Assembly: GCA_015680685.1 (NCBI GenBank)
Contig: MNCI01023583.1
Span: 317,409 to 370,036, forward strand
Source: Gnetum montanum
Lineage: Eukaryota; Streptophyta; Gnetopsida; Gnetales; Gnetaceae
Direction: 5' to 3'
Length of the DNA: 52,628 bases
Shown here: piece by piece, positions 1-11,248 of the stretch
Position numbering within the stretch: the stretch's first letter is position 1
Layout of the letters: each line of letters begins with the position of its first letter
Notes under the pieces: model-generated
What the model was told of the DNA's origin: nothing
Databases searched by the model: none
Seen by the model: only the letters and a program-made list of their open reading frames with translations
Made by a program: the position numbers and the translations under genes

Positions 1-2800
1 TCCAGTGCTTGTGGTGGTGGCAGTTGAGGCTAAGGCGGTGGTTGTGGCTATCTTGCTATAGTTGCTACTTTAGGTGAAAGGCGAAAGACATCCAACAATG
101 CCTTCATCTTCTCCTCCTTACTTTGTGGATTGTACATAGTCCACGTGGTGTCACTAATGTGGGCTAGTACAGGGACATCCCAAGAATAGGGCATTGTCAG
201 GAATAGTTCCTTGACATTGACAAATCAAGTTGCAAATTGTTTACGTTCAACATCGAATATCTTGATGAGGTTCTACAGTTCATAGTAGTCATTCATTCTT
301 CTGGCCAGGTTCTCAGCAACCGATCGTTGGTCTATAAATTGGCTCCTAAGAACTTCAAGCTCTGCATTAGCTGTTTCTAGCTTCTACTTGATGTCCTTGT
401 GATGCTTGAACTTGGCCTCATAAAGGAGGTATGAGCTGGCTACCTACTTTTCTAACTCTAATCATGGCCTTTTAGCTATTAGCATCACCAAGTTTATGTA
501 ACAAAGGTTGGCAAACTCTATGTATTTTGTCATCTCCTCAATTTGCAACTCCTTTAGGTGGATCTACACTTTGTTGTAGGCATTCAATCCATCAAAGATT
601 GGTTGCCATACATCACCTCTTTGTTGGAGGGCCCCATTCATTTTCACCTTGGCCAGTTAAATCTCCTTATTATTTACCTTCTTAAGAAGTCCAACCTAGT
701 CCTTGCAGTGATTTTTCATGCATTCAAAGTTTAGGGCCTCATTCTTCCAGGCAAATACCTCAATGGTCATTCTTTGGTGAAGTGCATGGACTTCCTCCAT
801 TGAGAGATTGTGGTTCTCAGCTATCAACCTCCTTAGACCTTGGCAAGCTACTCCTCACAAACTCAACCATTTGGTCCTTTTGTTCTTCAACATTGAGCAA
901 CTGGTGAATGTCTATGGCCAAAGTTAGGTTCTCCTTGTGTCCTTGTAATAAGTCCTTATTAGTGTTGAAGGCTACAGCCTCTAATAAGGATGCATTAAAG
1001 ACCATAATCTCCTTCACATTCTTAGCCTATTTTAATTTGTTCTGAAGTTGCAAGAAATCTTCATCTTGTGTAATGGCTTGGTTGAGAATGGAAGGATTAA
1101 CTAAGCGTGCTCTCAATTCTGCAACCTCAATAGCCAACCATTGGTTTTTGGTTGTGGTTACCTCAAGTTGAATGTTTGCAATGATGAGCTTGCCCTTGGT
1201 CTCTAGTAGCTCTAACTAGGTAACTGTGATTCCTTTTGAAAGATCAAAGATCTCAATAAATGGTTGCCTAGTTCCCATTAGATCTAACACCCCCTTATGT
1301 TGGGTTGCACTTAGCCTCCCACTTCCTACTCCTATGGACTCCTATACATCTTTGAGTGTAGCAACATTTGGCATGGTGGCTGTAGAAGTGTTTAGGGCCT
1401 TTGCAACTTAGTTGGCCACCACCTCCACCATTGTTTCTTGTCCATGGGGCTGCATCACTAGGACAATCATTGTCTTGCCCTCCTTTAGTGCACTAAGAAA
1501 GTGGTGACATTCCTAGAGATCTTCGGGAAATGATGTTGTCCAAGGATGGATATTGTCACTTCTCAGGTACTTGGATTCAATCTTGTGGGCACTTGCATCC
1601 TTTGTGTTAAAAATAGTGACACCGTCTCTTCTAGCTAGCTGATGGTTCATGTTACATCATTGAGGTGACTCAATGCTAGCTAGTAGACTAAGGGCTCTCC
1701 ACCACTTGGTCCTTCTCGCTGCTACTGTAGTATTTGCTCACAAAGCTTCCTCATGTGCTCAATTGTTGCACAAGCCTTTGACATTATTTCTTCAATAGGT
1801 GGTGGTGGTGGTTGCTCCTCTTTAAGCAACTTGGCAGACACCTTATCTTTTATCATCTCTTGTCAAGATGTGGCAGAAGCATGATGAAGCATCATTTGCA
1901 TAATAGGCTATTCCTCTTCTTTTGTAAAGTTTTCTGATTAGGCAAGGAAAGGGGAGTGTCTTCCTATCTCACTCATTCTCTTTAGATCATTTCTCAATTT
2001 CCAAGAAGATTAGCTAGGGGAGGTTAACAGGGAATTTTTCGCTTTGAGTGGTACATGCATGGGAAGAGAAGATAGTGATCTTGCTTGGCCTCATTGTTGG
2101 GTTTAGGTGATAGGTTGTAATCTTGAAGTAGGCCCTCTTTGTCTTAGTGAGTAAACCATACTCCTTATGGCCACTCCATAGCATTGTTTGACCAATTCCT
2201 TTTTGATGTTAGGGTCTGCTTGTATAGAAGTTTCCACCAAAGTTGCCCCATTGTTAGGCAACCCACGAACCTCTGCAGTAGCCTCGATTGAGTAGGACAT
2301 GTTGATGTCCTTGATTTTCATGGTTGCATCCACCTATCAATTGTTCCAGAAGAGGTAAGTCTCTCCCATGTACGACTCCCCACTAGAAGTGAGGATGGGC
2401 CACATGGGAGATCCTTGTAGTTATGTGTTTACCTCTTCTAGTGCCAAGTCTAAGAAGGAACCAAAGTTAAGTTCTTGAAGAATGACACTTTGGACCTCCT
2501 TAGAATGAATTTGTTTCAGGTAAGCCTTAGTTAATGTGACCTCTAGATTTGGTCCAGGCCTTGACACCTCGTCTTGCCTAGACTAGCCTATTTTTGTAGT
2601 GGGAATTTGGTGAAAAATTTTTACTTTGGGCTCGTCCCGAAGAGGTCCCATGGCATGGGTTTCAACTTTGCCTTCTTGAGGTTGTTGTGGCTACTAGCCC
2701 CTTCCCCCTTGTGGCTACTTCTCCCACCATTGTGATGGTCCTTCTCCTTGTAGTCTCTTTGGCACCATCTATGATCACACACATATCCAAGGATTAGCAT
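1..2800 (-). pseudogene. Accessory coiled-coil ORF of Athila-like element, copy 1 (runs off left edge)
   Basis: Reading the minus strand down from an ATG at 2800 gives a long, mostly continuous protein of some 900 codons, broken by scattered stops and frameshifts. Recognisable stretches are a Cys/His-containing N-terminus (about 2800-2620), a segment at 2333-2103, and a Glu/Lys/Leu-rich region with coiled-coil character from about 1700 to the left edge (for example EVAELRARLV near 1100 and LETANAELEVLRSQF near 350). It lies downstream of the integrase on the same strand, where Athila and Tat elements often carry an extra ORF. No enzyme or envelope motif was seen. Positions 1-490 match 51563-52072, so the ORF belongs to the element family and is not a one-off capture. 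Function is unknown. The coding character is well supported; its identity is not. Confidence 0.6.
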
Positions 2801-2819
2801 TTTATGTGTCACTTATAAC

Positions 2820-3275
2820 ACTTTGATATCTTGTCCCATTTGGCTAGTTACACTTAGCCTAATTTGTGATCATGGTAGATTGATTATTTTATTATAATGG
2901 CTATCCAAGTTTGTGGGTGAGGTTTAACTTAGGTGAATTAGTGATGTTTAATATTATTTTATTAGTTAAATTATTTGGAAGTTAGAAAATTTCTAAAAAA
3001 TTTTCTATCAAAAACCATAAGTTTATGGTCCCCATGACGTAAAGCTCACCTCTAGTAGTTGAAGGATTGAAGAACGAGTTGATTCGGGCAAGTGGTTAGA
3101 AAGTTATGGGCTTGAAAATGCTCTGGGCTCTAAAAATTACAAAAACTCCCCTAGCGTTATGAAGCAAATGTGAAAATATTCCTAACTCCGATTGTGTATT
3201 TATACTAGTTTTGTCATACTTCAATGGGGATGCATTAATGAGGATGCATCAATGGGGATGCATCGACTTAGCCAG
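2820..3275 (-). promoter_or_regulatory. LTR-like promoter upstream of the accessory ORF
   Basis: On the minus strand this holds a TATA box (GTATAAATAC, 3196-3205) preceded by GATGCATC palindromes (3243-3250, about 3258-3265, and a GATGCATT variant near 3229). The order, GATGCATC repeats, then a CATTCCCATTGA-like stretch, then TATA, matches the U3 of the LTR at 10655-11245. No LTR end (TTGCTCATCA) or primer-binding site follows; the accessory ORF begins about 400 bp downstream. It is either a truncated LTR or an LTR-derived internal promoter. Promoter activity is inferred. Confidence 0.5.
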
Positions 3276-4678
3276 AAACCAAAATTTTCACATAAAAAAA
3301 GCTAAGGGATGAAAAGGATTTTTGCCATGAAATTGGGGTTCAGAGGAAGTAAAAAAGGCCTAGAATAAGGACAAATGCTTGAAGAGGGCTAAGAATACAT
3401 TTGGAAAGAAGATCTAGTAAGAGATTAATTTCCAAGGAGTGCAAAACTAGATGCATTGAGGTGGAAAACAAAGGTTTTGAAAGCAAAATGTGTAAGAAAA
3501 TAAGGAACTTAACCATCCTAGCCTAGGAGTATGCAAGTGGGTCCTCCCCATAGGAGGCTTATGCCCTTAATGCCCTTGCATTCCCTCAAACCAAAGAGTA
3601 TGTGGGCTCCAAGGATGATTAATGGTTGTGGATTGTTAAAAATCAAATCATTGAAGAAAGCATTAAAGAATTAAGATCGTCTCAAAATGAATCCATCAAT
3701 ATAATCATGAAAAGAGGCAATGAAATGGTACATGTGAAGAATAGGTGGATGAGAGAGAGAGTATGGAATGGAGTATCACATTTTGGTCACATGAAGTCCC
3801 TTTTGGAGGATGTGATTAGCATGACCTCATAGCTTCCATCCTTAGTTAAAATCAAGACCATCCACTTTTAGTAACTCTGTATTGGCACATTAGACCATTC
3901 CACCCTCCAAGGTATAGGAACATCCCCGCATATGACTTACCATTCCAAAGAAAGAAGAAAAGAGAAGTAGAAAGTGAAAAGGACCTTAGTTAGAGGGATG
4001 CCTTCATGCATGAGTAACATATCTTTCTAGCCCCATAACTAGTGCTTGTAGTCCATTATTGTGTCTAAGGGATATGCTTTGAATTCTCATTGTTTATTTT
4101 TTTAACCAATGGAAACAACACCATGCAAAGACACTGCTTCCTATTTATTGGTTGACATAGGAATCATGAGGAATCCATGAAAATACTCATGTAACCTTAG
4201 ATGGTAGGCAACTATAAAAGGTGACAAATCCCCTTGAAGCCACACCCTTGTTCATCCACTTAATTCATCCCAAGTTTGGAAAATACCAAGGTCACAAATT
4301 CATTTTAAGTTGTTATTAAGAGGGGACCTCATATTTTTGAAATGAGGAAATACCATAGAGTTGTGTGGAATGGGTGGATGACGTGAATGCACTACCTGAT
4401 ATCATGAGAAAACCAATGTTCCATTAATTAACATCAAAATTCTAGGATGAAATCTAGTCATTTGCAATCAAGTAAACAATGCAAGTTATAAACCATCATC
4501 AATTAGCAACTATATTTGGCACCAAAGTTCTAATGACAATAAAGAAAATGAAGACATGTAAGAAAAGTCCAAATAAGGTAAAATATAGAAAAAAATTTAA
4601 AATATTCAAGAAAATAAAAAAATAAAAAAAATAGTGTAAAACAAAAAAGTTGAAAATTAAGAAGCCACTCATATAGTA
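3276..4678 (-). other. Non-coding region 3' of integrase in the Athila-like element
   Basis: No credible gene is seen. Short blocks match, in reverse complement, the region after integrase in the plus-strand element: the stretch near 3530-3560 (GGGGAGGACCCACTTGCAT on the minus strand) matches 30778-30800, and 4220-4420 matches parts of 27700-27800 and 29970-30060. This identifies it as the long spacer between integrase and accessory ORF. An A-rich patch lies near 4580-4660. Confidence 0.55.
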
Positions 4679-5890
4679 TTAACATGGATGAGCACCTCCC
4701 CTAGGACTAAGTTGGAAGGAGGAGATCCAGAAAATTAAACATGCATGTTCACTAGCTAAGGTTGTTGTTCCACTGGTTATTTTTTGTTCAGGGAAAGGTT
4801 TAAGTTGTTGGGTGTTGACCAAAAATCTTCTACTTGGGTTGCCAAGATGGTATATCATCATGAACTTGTAATGGAAAGGTTTTGAATATAATGTAAGGGC
4901 CCTCTCATAAAGTTTGAAATTTTGTCCATTGAGGCACATGCATGGGGTTCCAGTAGAGCACCTTGTCCCTTGGTTGAAACTTTACCTTTCAAATCTTAAG
5001 GTCATGACATTGTTTGTTATGTGCCTTGTGCATTTCATTTGATGACAAGGCCACTAATCTATTCTCATCTAGCATGTTGAGATTCACTAGTCTTTCTCAT
5101 TGGGCTAGACTTAAGTCCAAGTCAAGGTCATAGGCTGTTGAAAGTGTATGGGGCTCAACTTGGATGGGAAGCATTAAAAGTTTTTCGTACATGAGTTGAT
5201 AAGGAGAATACCTAATAGGAAGTTTCCATGTTGAACAATAAGCCCAAAGAGGGTTATTGAGTTTGTTGCTTTAGTCCCTCCTATATTTACTAACTATTCA
5301 TGTTAGTATTTTGGTAGTTTTCCTATTAGTAACCTTAGCTTTGCCATTAGCTTGGGGGTGGTAAGGAGTTGTTAGTTTATGTTTAACCCCAAAGCATTGC
5401 ATAAGCTTTTGAAAAGTGACACATGTAAAGTGTGTTACATTGTTAGAAATTAGTGCTTGTGGCACATCAAACCTATTGATAACATTTTGTTGTACAAACC
5501 ATGTTATCGTAGAGGATGAATAGTTGATGATAGTAGTAGCTTCAACCCATTTGGTATAGTAGTTAATAGCCATGATGACGTAGGCCTTTCCATTTGACAT
5601 AGGGTTGATGGATCCCATGAAGTCAATCCTCTAAAGATCAAAAGGTTCTAATGGTTGAATCCACTATTATAGCCCTTCCATGTATGTGGTCATCCCTCCA
5701 TCATGTTGGCATCGATCATAGGAATGGAAGAAGTGATGGACATCCTGGAAGATCATGGGCCAATAATATCCTACCATGAGGATCTTAAGGGTTACTATCC
5801 TCCTAGCATAGTGGCCCTCACAAGGTCCCTCATGTGCATCTTGGAGGATTCAAAGCTGATCTACATCAAGGGCACACTATCATACTAGCC
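4679..5890 (-). pseudogene. Athila-like integrase (decayed)
   Basis: The order on the minus strand is: an HHCC zinc-binding region (about 5880-5710, with HEGPCEGHYA and later HHFFHSYDRCQ), a catalytic core (5618-5298) and a C-terminal part (4939-4679). The core keeps family signatures such as YYTKWVEAT and TPYHPQANG. The acidic catalytic residues appear lost: the usual SDNG box reads SNNV, and the Glu after the QANG motif reads Lys. The enzyme would have joined element cDNA to host DNA. It follows RNase H in the usual Ty3/gypsy order. An apparent plus-strand ORF at 5703-5888 is the antisense of the zinc region. The element cannot supply active integrase. Confidence 0.85.
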
Positions 5891-5989
5891 CATTGATGCA
5901 ACTCTTGTAGGGGTTACTCTTGATTTCCATAAAGTTCTTGGCTTGATGAAGAAATTATTATTGTTTTTTATGGTTCCATTCCTATGGCA

Positions 5990-6744
5990 TCTCCTAGTAA
6001 GTAGATAGGGGAGGATGATATCATATTAGTTTGTTTTCTTGGGAGTTGAAGCATTAACAATGCTAGCAAATAGGAGTTCATTAGGAAATTTATTAGATAA
6101 TGGGCTCTCCTCCTTCTTACTATCCCATCGTAACTGAGACAAGCGATTAGCTACTACATTCCTAGGTCCCTTTCATTGTCAACTCAAACTCTTGAAGGAT
6201 TACTAGCCATTGTATGACATGAGGGCTCACCGTTGGTTTGTTCATTAGGAACTATATGGCACTATGGTCAGTGTGCATAAACACTTTGTATCCAAGCACA
6301 TAGTGCTTAAATTATTCTAGGGCATACAATACCACCATAAGCTCCTTTTCAGTGGTGGTGTAGTTGAGTTGTGTACCCACAATGCTTCTGCTTACATAGT
6401 GAATGTAGTATTAATGTTTTTGAACATCCATCTATGTAAGTATGGCTCCCAAGGCATAGTTTGATGCATCCATCATAATTTGGAATGGCCTAAACTAGTC
6501 TAGTGCTCATAGAATTAGAATTTCTGTGAGTTTTTGCTTTAGTTATTGGAATACATGCTCACATTTCTTAGTTTAGATGAATGGTGCATCTTTCTTTACA
6601 AGTTCCACCAATGGCTTAATGATCTTTGAGAAGTTTTTGATGAAGTGCTTGTAGTAATCAGTGTGGCCAAGAAATGACCTCATGTCCTTCATGGTTTTTG
6701 GTTGTTTGGTTATTTCTTGGATGACCCTTATTTTCTCTAGGTCC
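5990..6744 (-). pseudogene. Athila-like RNase H and end of RT (decayed)
   Basis: The stretch 6744-6600 encodes the RT connection region (MRSFLGHTDYYKHFIKNF), and 6480-6090 encodes RNase H (DASNYALGAIL, TTEKELMVVLYALE, YKVFMHTDHSA). Several in-frame stops are present. The reading frame was continuous with the RT at 7650-8570 before a solo LTR inserted at 6749/6750. It is the same family as the plus-strand element at 25.3-26.1 kb. Confidence 0.85.
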
Positions 6745-6749
6745 ACCTT
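6745..6749. repeat. Target-site duplication (left) of solo LTR
   Basis: ACCTT immediately precedes the LTR and is repeated exactly at 7645-7649 after it. A 5-bp duplication is the usual product of Ty3/gypsy integration. Confidence 0.9.
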
Positions 6750-7644
6750 TGATGAGACGCGATATGCACAAGTCGCGATATCACGTAGTCCCCTGCGATA
6801 TTGCGTACGCGATATCGCGATCCATCGCCAAATCTATAAATAAGAGGTGGCACTCCCCTCATTTTCCATCCTAGCTAGAAGTAGCAAAGCTCTAGTAGTT
6901 TGATCACTCCAGAGTTAGATTAATTTCCCATGTGCCCGCAGTAGGAGTCCTAGAGTGAACGACTCTTTATTCGAGCAACATTGTACCTAAACACAAGTTG
7001 TGTTCGTCAATAAAGATGAACTTGATTGGATAAACCTTGCAGTGCATGGATAGGATTTTATTTATTGTTATTTATTTCTTTCCTAGAATGCGGTACGAGT
7101 ACGACTTGATTACGAGCATTGTGACTACTTGGTAACCCAGTAGCGTATTACAAGATCTATGCTTGGTAATTCCAGTGGTAGTCCCAGTGTCTACGGCTAG
7201 TCAAGGAATCGGCTACTTATCACACTTAGGCTAGTTAAGTGCCTCAGTACAACCACTTCGAGCACGTGCGTTACATGTGGTGATCCCAGTAACGATTAGC
7301 GTTTGGTAGCCACAGTTGCATCGGTTCAGGGTGTGTACGGTAAGTGGGAACAGATGCTGACGCTAGTTAATATAGACTTAGGTTCTTAGTTAGAGTTAGT
7401 TAGCTTTCTTAACCCTTCATCCTTTAGCATAGGAGATAAACCTGAAAAGACCAAAAAAATCATATACCTTGGACTTACTTAATTGTACACCGTGACAACA
7501 ACAAGTAAGTCTGGGAAGACAACGAATGATTAACCCCAAGTATTCCATGGGGTGTTTAGGCATTTAGTCTGCGGAGTTTGACCAGATCGTGTGTGCTATG
7601 CTCGTTTCGTATGGTTGAGTGTAGGGGTACCTCGCCACTCATCA
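6750..7644 (+). mobile_element. Solo LTR (Athila-like family) inside RT
   Basis: This 895-bp LTR starts TGATGAG and ends CTCATCA, a perfect 7-bp terminal inverted repeat, and is flanked by ACCTT on both sides. It has a TATA box (CTATAAATAAG, 6834-6843), a poly(A) signal (AATAAA, 7009-7014), and an R/U5 clearly related to the LTR at 20218-21295 (shared GTAACGATTAGCGTTTGGTA-type sequence). Its U3 starts with repeats of GCGATAT, including the 12-bp palindrome CGCGATATCGCG at 6808-6819. No internal region is present, so it arose by insertion followed by LTR-LTR recombination. It is younger than the RT it interrupts. Confidence 0.95.
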
Positions 7645-7649
7645 ACCTT
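7645..7649. repeat. Target-site duplication (right) of solo LTR
   Basis: ACCTT, identical to 6745-6749. Confidence 0.9.
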
Positions 7650-8570
7650 GATTCCTTTGTTTGAGATTTAATACCCCAAGACAATGCCCTCTTGGACCAT
7701 TAGGTGGCTCCTTAGCTAATTGAGCCGCAAGTTGTTCTTCACACACCTTTTAAGCACTTGCTCAAGGTAGTTCAAGGCTTGCTTAAATGTGGTCCCATAA
7801 GTAGAAAAGTCATCCATATAGACTTCTACCCCACTCAATTTGTTGTGGAAGATGCTAAGGACCAATCTTTGAAATGTGATGGGAGCATTGCATAGGCCAA
7901 AGGGCATCTTTCAATTTGCAATAGTCCTCCAAGGACTTGTAAATGTTGTCTTGGCCTAGTCTTCAAGTACAATCTAAAGTTGATTATAGCCACTATAATC
8001 ATCCAAAAAGTTGTAGTAACAATGCCTTGCAATAGTATCTAGCACTTGGTCCACAAATGACAATGAAAAATGATCTTTGTAAGTTACCATATTTAACATC
8101 CTAAAGCCTATATAGGATTTTCATTTTTCTTCTTTTTTAGGCACCATAACAAGTGGGCTAACCCACTCACTATTTTCAATAGGACAAATGAACCCAACCT
8201 TGAAGAGTTGTTCAATCTCCTCTTTGACAATTTTCTTAAGTTTTGGGTTCAAGTGTTTTTACGACTATCTCTTTGGTTTAATGGAGGAATCTATATAAAT
8301 TCTATGTTGGCATATCCTTGGATAAATTCCTATTAACTCATGATATGACCAAGACAAGGCTATTGGCCATTTGCTTACAACTTTCAATAATTTCGTTTTT
8401 TTTGTACAAGAGCAAGTGTGACATTGATAATTACCAGCTTGTCATTGTTCAAAAATGCATACTTCATTCCTATTAGTAGAACCTTTAATTCAAGGGGTTC
8501 ATGTTTAAAATTTTCATGGATCTCCAACTCTTCCTAATCAATCTTACTTTGTGTATTAAAGAATTGGTGA
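7650..8570 (-). pseudogene. Athila-like reverse transcriptase (decayed, split)
   Basis: Minus-strand RT core. It contains MPFGLCNAPITFQRL and the catalytic box as YMDD (VYMDDFSTYG, about 7830-7800), followed by ALNYLEQVLKRC and the NNLRLN stretch, all typical of Athila-type RT. The upstream palm and fingers region (8570-7910) is recognisable but frame-broken. The catalytic aspartates are intact although the ORF is not. It continues at 6744 beyond the solo LTR. Confidence 0.88.
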
Positions 8571-8733
8571 TGAAGCTGCTCCAACTTATTCATGCTTTCC
8601 ACATAGGAGTTGATGAGGCTCTCAGTTGGTTCCATGCATATTGTTGACCTAGCTTCATTTTTAGTTGTTAGCCACTGAGTGTGCTCTTATTTAGTGGTTG
8701 ATATCTATAGGAACCTTTAAACCTTTGTGATAT

Positions 8734-9250
8734 TTACACATTCATTGGATCCTCAAGTGATGTGCCCTTGACAATCCATAGTGTTTGCATGTAGTTGCAC
8801 CATGTGTCACTATACGTGATGCATGAAACTCTCTTCTTCTCAAATTTTTCAAATTCATTTTCCTTGGAAATTTCCAAGAAAAGATCTTTGATCCCCAACC
8901 TTGCATCTATGGTGCTCAACCATGCTTTTTCCATGATGATAGGAAAGTTCTCTTTGCTAATTTCCACATGGGTTACTAGAAAATCTATAGGATATGACCA
9001 TCCACAAATGGTGGTCATGATGTCTTTCACCAATCCCAAAAGAATAGTGATGGATTAGTCTATTAGCTCCAGTTTGATGTTGCTCTTTTTTAAGGGGGAT
9101 AGGTTCCAGGCTTTGTAAATTTCTTGCAAGATCAAGTTAACTTTGGAACCTAAGTCCAAAAGAGCCTTACATGGTTTATTTTCAATAATCTGTAAAGATA
9201 AGGAGACTCCTAGGATAAGATATCATCTTGGAAAGATGACCAACCTTGAT
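8734..9250 (-). pseudogene. Athila-like aspartic protease (decayed)
   Basis: The minus strand encodes a retropepsin-like domain with the active-site box as ALLDLGS (near 9165), the D-L-G form typical of Athila. Then come GLVKDIMTTICGWSYPIDF and IMEKAWLSTIDARLGI, the counterpart of the family's flap and C-terminal block. It matches 24060-24400 of the plus-strand element closely. Stops interrupt it. The plus-strand ORF at 8795-9058 is its antisense shadow. Confidence 0.8.
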
Positions 9251-9299
9251 ATAATTTATGAACACATGGGTCAACATGATAGTGTGCAAGTGGGGAGCA

Positions 9300-9660
9300 C
9301 TTTGTTTTGAAGGTTACTTGATAGAAATTTTAGAGAAGAAGATAGCATTTAAGAGACACAGGTGTTTGTGAGGGCTTTGTGGGGCTATGGGTTCTGAAGA
9401 ATGACCTTTTGCAAGGCTTGGATTCAAAACCACTCAACTAAGAAGATGGTTGTAAGTTTACTACCCTCATAGTGTTTGTTTATTATGGTTAAGTAGGTAT
9501 CTCACCTTGCATGGATGGAGTAGATGGCAAAGAAGTTCAAGATGGTGGTGCATGAGTGAAAGAGTATTGAGGAGGATAGTAGAAAAATGGGGACTTCCAC
9601 CTTGGTGAAGGACATCTATAGAAGTCAGTATGTAAGGGAATTATGGTAGGAGCTTGCTTT
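9300..9660 (-). pseudogene. C-terminal part of gag / gag-PR linker, Athila-like
   Basis: The minus strand reads into the protease with Pro/Ser/Thr-rich sequence. It aligns by order and scattered identity with 23580-23980 of the plus-strand element, but is frame-broken. It is probably the continuation of the gag at 12084-13640. Confidence 0.5.
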
Positions 9661-10654
9661 GGGGAGAACCCACTTGCATAACTTTTTTTGACTATGGCTT
9701 CAAACCTTACATTTTCAAGAACATCATAGATAGCTTCTTTGAATTAATGCAACCAACTTCTCATTAATTTCAAGTTATCTTTAATGCTTTTATATTGAAA
9801 TTTCCTCTAAATTCAAAATTTCTTGGCCATATTGTGAACTAGACCTTTGGTTTTAATTGTTCAAAAACTTGTGAGCTTTCGAAGTTAAGCTCATTTATCA
9901 TGGGGGGTTAAGAATGTAATCTTTGAAATTTTCCCAACACCCCATTTTTTAACATTATGCTAACTAATAGCAAAAATAATCAAAATAACATGAACAACTT
10001 GATGATTTTGGTTACCTTAAAGCCTTGGGGAGCATTATTATGAAGTCACCTTAATTCTAAATGTTAATATTTTTTCAAATTTTGAGCTAACGAGGGATCC
10101 AAAAATGGTTAATTATTAAGGAAAATTTACCAAATCTAATGTTGATTCTTTGGTGATTACAGATGATGCTAAAAGGAAAGCCTAAGGTTGAAGGTCTTTT
10201 GCAAGGCAAGGAAAAGAGGCCAAAAGAAGGACAAATGAGGAGATGCCCATGGAAAAATAAGTAGCATATACAATTATTAAAGCTCCAACATAACATGTTT
10301 GTTGAACCCATGGGACAATGAGGAGAAATTTGAGTCCATTCTTCAATAATTTTTTGCATAAAATAGAAGCATCAACATAACAATTAAGGTTGAAAATTCT
10401 ACCACCACTAGTAATAAAAAGAAGATTCGTCATCAACAAATATTTGAAGAATTCTACAATTTTGCAAACTTTGATGTCTATCTAGTTTCTCTTTGTAATT
10501 TTATAAATCATCTACTTGAGTAAAATTGTATAATGTAGCACTCTAGTTTTATAATGCTAGTCAATCTAGTCTTGTTCATCCTTTAATTTTTATAATGAAA
10601 CTTCGTCCATTTATATATAACTTGAGGATAAATTTTTAGTTAGTTGTAGGGTTA
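9661..10654. other. Unassigned AT-rich stretch
   Basis: I see no gene I can identify. Open frames on the minus strand at 10087-10439 lack recognisable motifs and start at non-ATG codons. The stretch lies between two gag pieces of one element, so it is probably part of the inserted material or diverged gag. Confidence 0.4.
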
Positions 10655-11245
10655 TGATGAGACCTGATATGTTAGGAAACTTTGTTGGCACATCCTTGTC
10701 AACAAAGCCTTGCTAATGCATCTTAGATGCATTGATGCATATATGTCAATGATGACATGTTGATGCATCAACTAGCAATGCATCTTATATGCATTGACAT
10801 AGCCTCATCAATGCATCCCTATTGATGCATCCTTGTTGATGCATCCCCGTCGATGCAACTAAATGTGTTAAGGCATTCCCATTGATGAAATGCTAGTATT
10901 TTTCTTATAAATATGTGATGACCTACCAATATTTGGTTTCATTTGATTAAGAGTATAGCCAAACTCTTGGAATTTTATTTCGTAATCTTAGCAAATAGTT
11001 AGTGAATGCCCATAGTATGGATTTGAGGCAATTATACGGAGTCTTATTCAAGTGCCATTGTACTTGGACATCTTTCATAAATGATAATAAGATCAAGTTT
11101 GATTCATATTCGTTATAGCACTTTGACTTAGAATAGATTTACTTTTAATGAAATTTATTTTCCATGTAATTAGTTAATATTTACATTTCCATGCATGTTA
11201 ATCAATCTGTGGAATGAGTGTGACNAGGGTACTTGTTGCTCATCA
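10655..11245 (+). mobile_element. LTR with GATGCATC-rich U3, assembly gap inside
   Basis: Starts TGATGAGACC and ends TTGTTGCTCATCA, the same termini as the other Athila-like LTRs here. U3 (10700-10860) holds many GATGCATC or GATGCAT units. A TATA box (TTATAAATATG) is at about 10915-10925. It is only about 590 bp, and the U5 half seen in the 895- and 1078-bp relatives is mostly missing; the single N at 11225 sits where that sequence should be, so an assembly gap is likely. Flanking 5-mers (GGTTA and ATCTC) do not match, so no target duplication is visible. Confidence 0.75.
11225..11225. other. Ambiguous base / assembly join
   Basis: A single N within an LTR shorter than its relatives; it probably represents a gap of unknown length. 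Confidence 0.7.
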
Positions 11246-11248
11246 ATC

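Noticed and set aside
5703-5888. Plus-strand ORF of 61 codons
   Set aside because: It is the antisense of the integrase zinc-binding region.
8795-9058. Plus-strand ORF of 87 codons
   Set aside because: It is the antisense shadow of the protease.
10087-10439. Possible hAT-type transposase fragment on the minus strand
   Set aside because: A VDAS-like stretch hinted at it, but no other expected motif follows and frames start at non-ATG codons.
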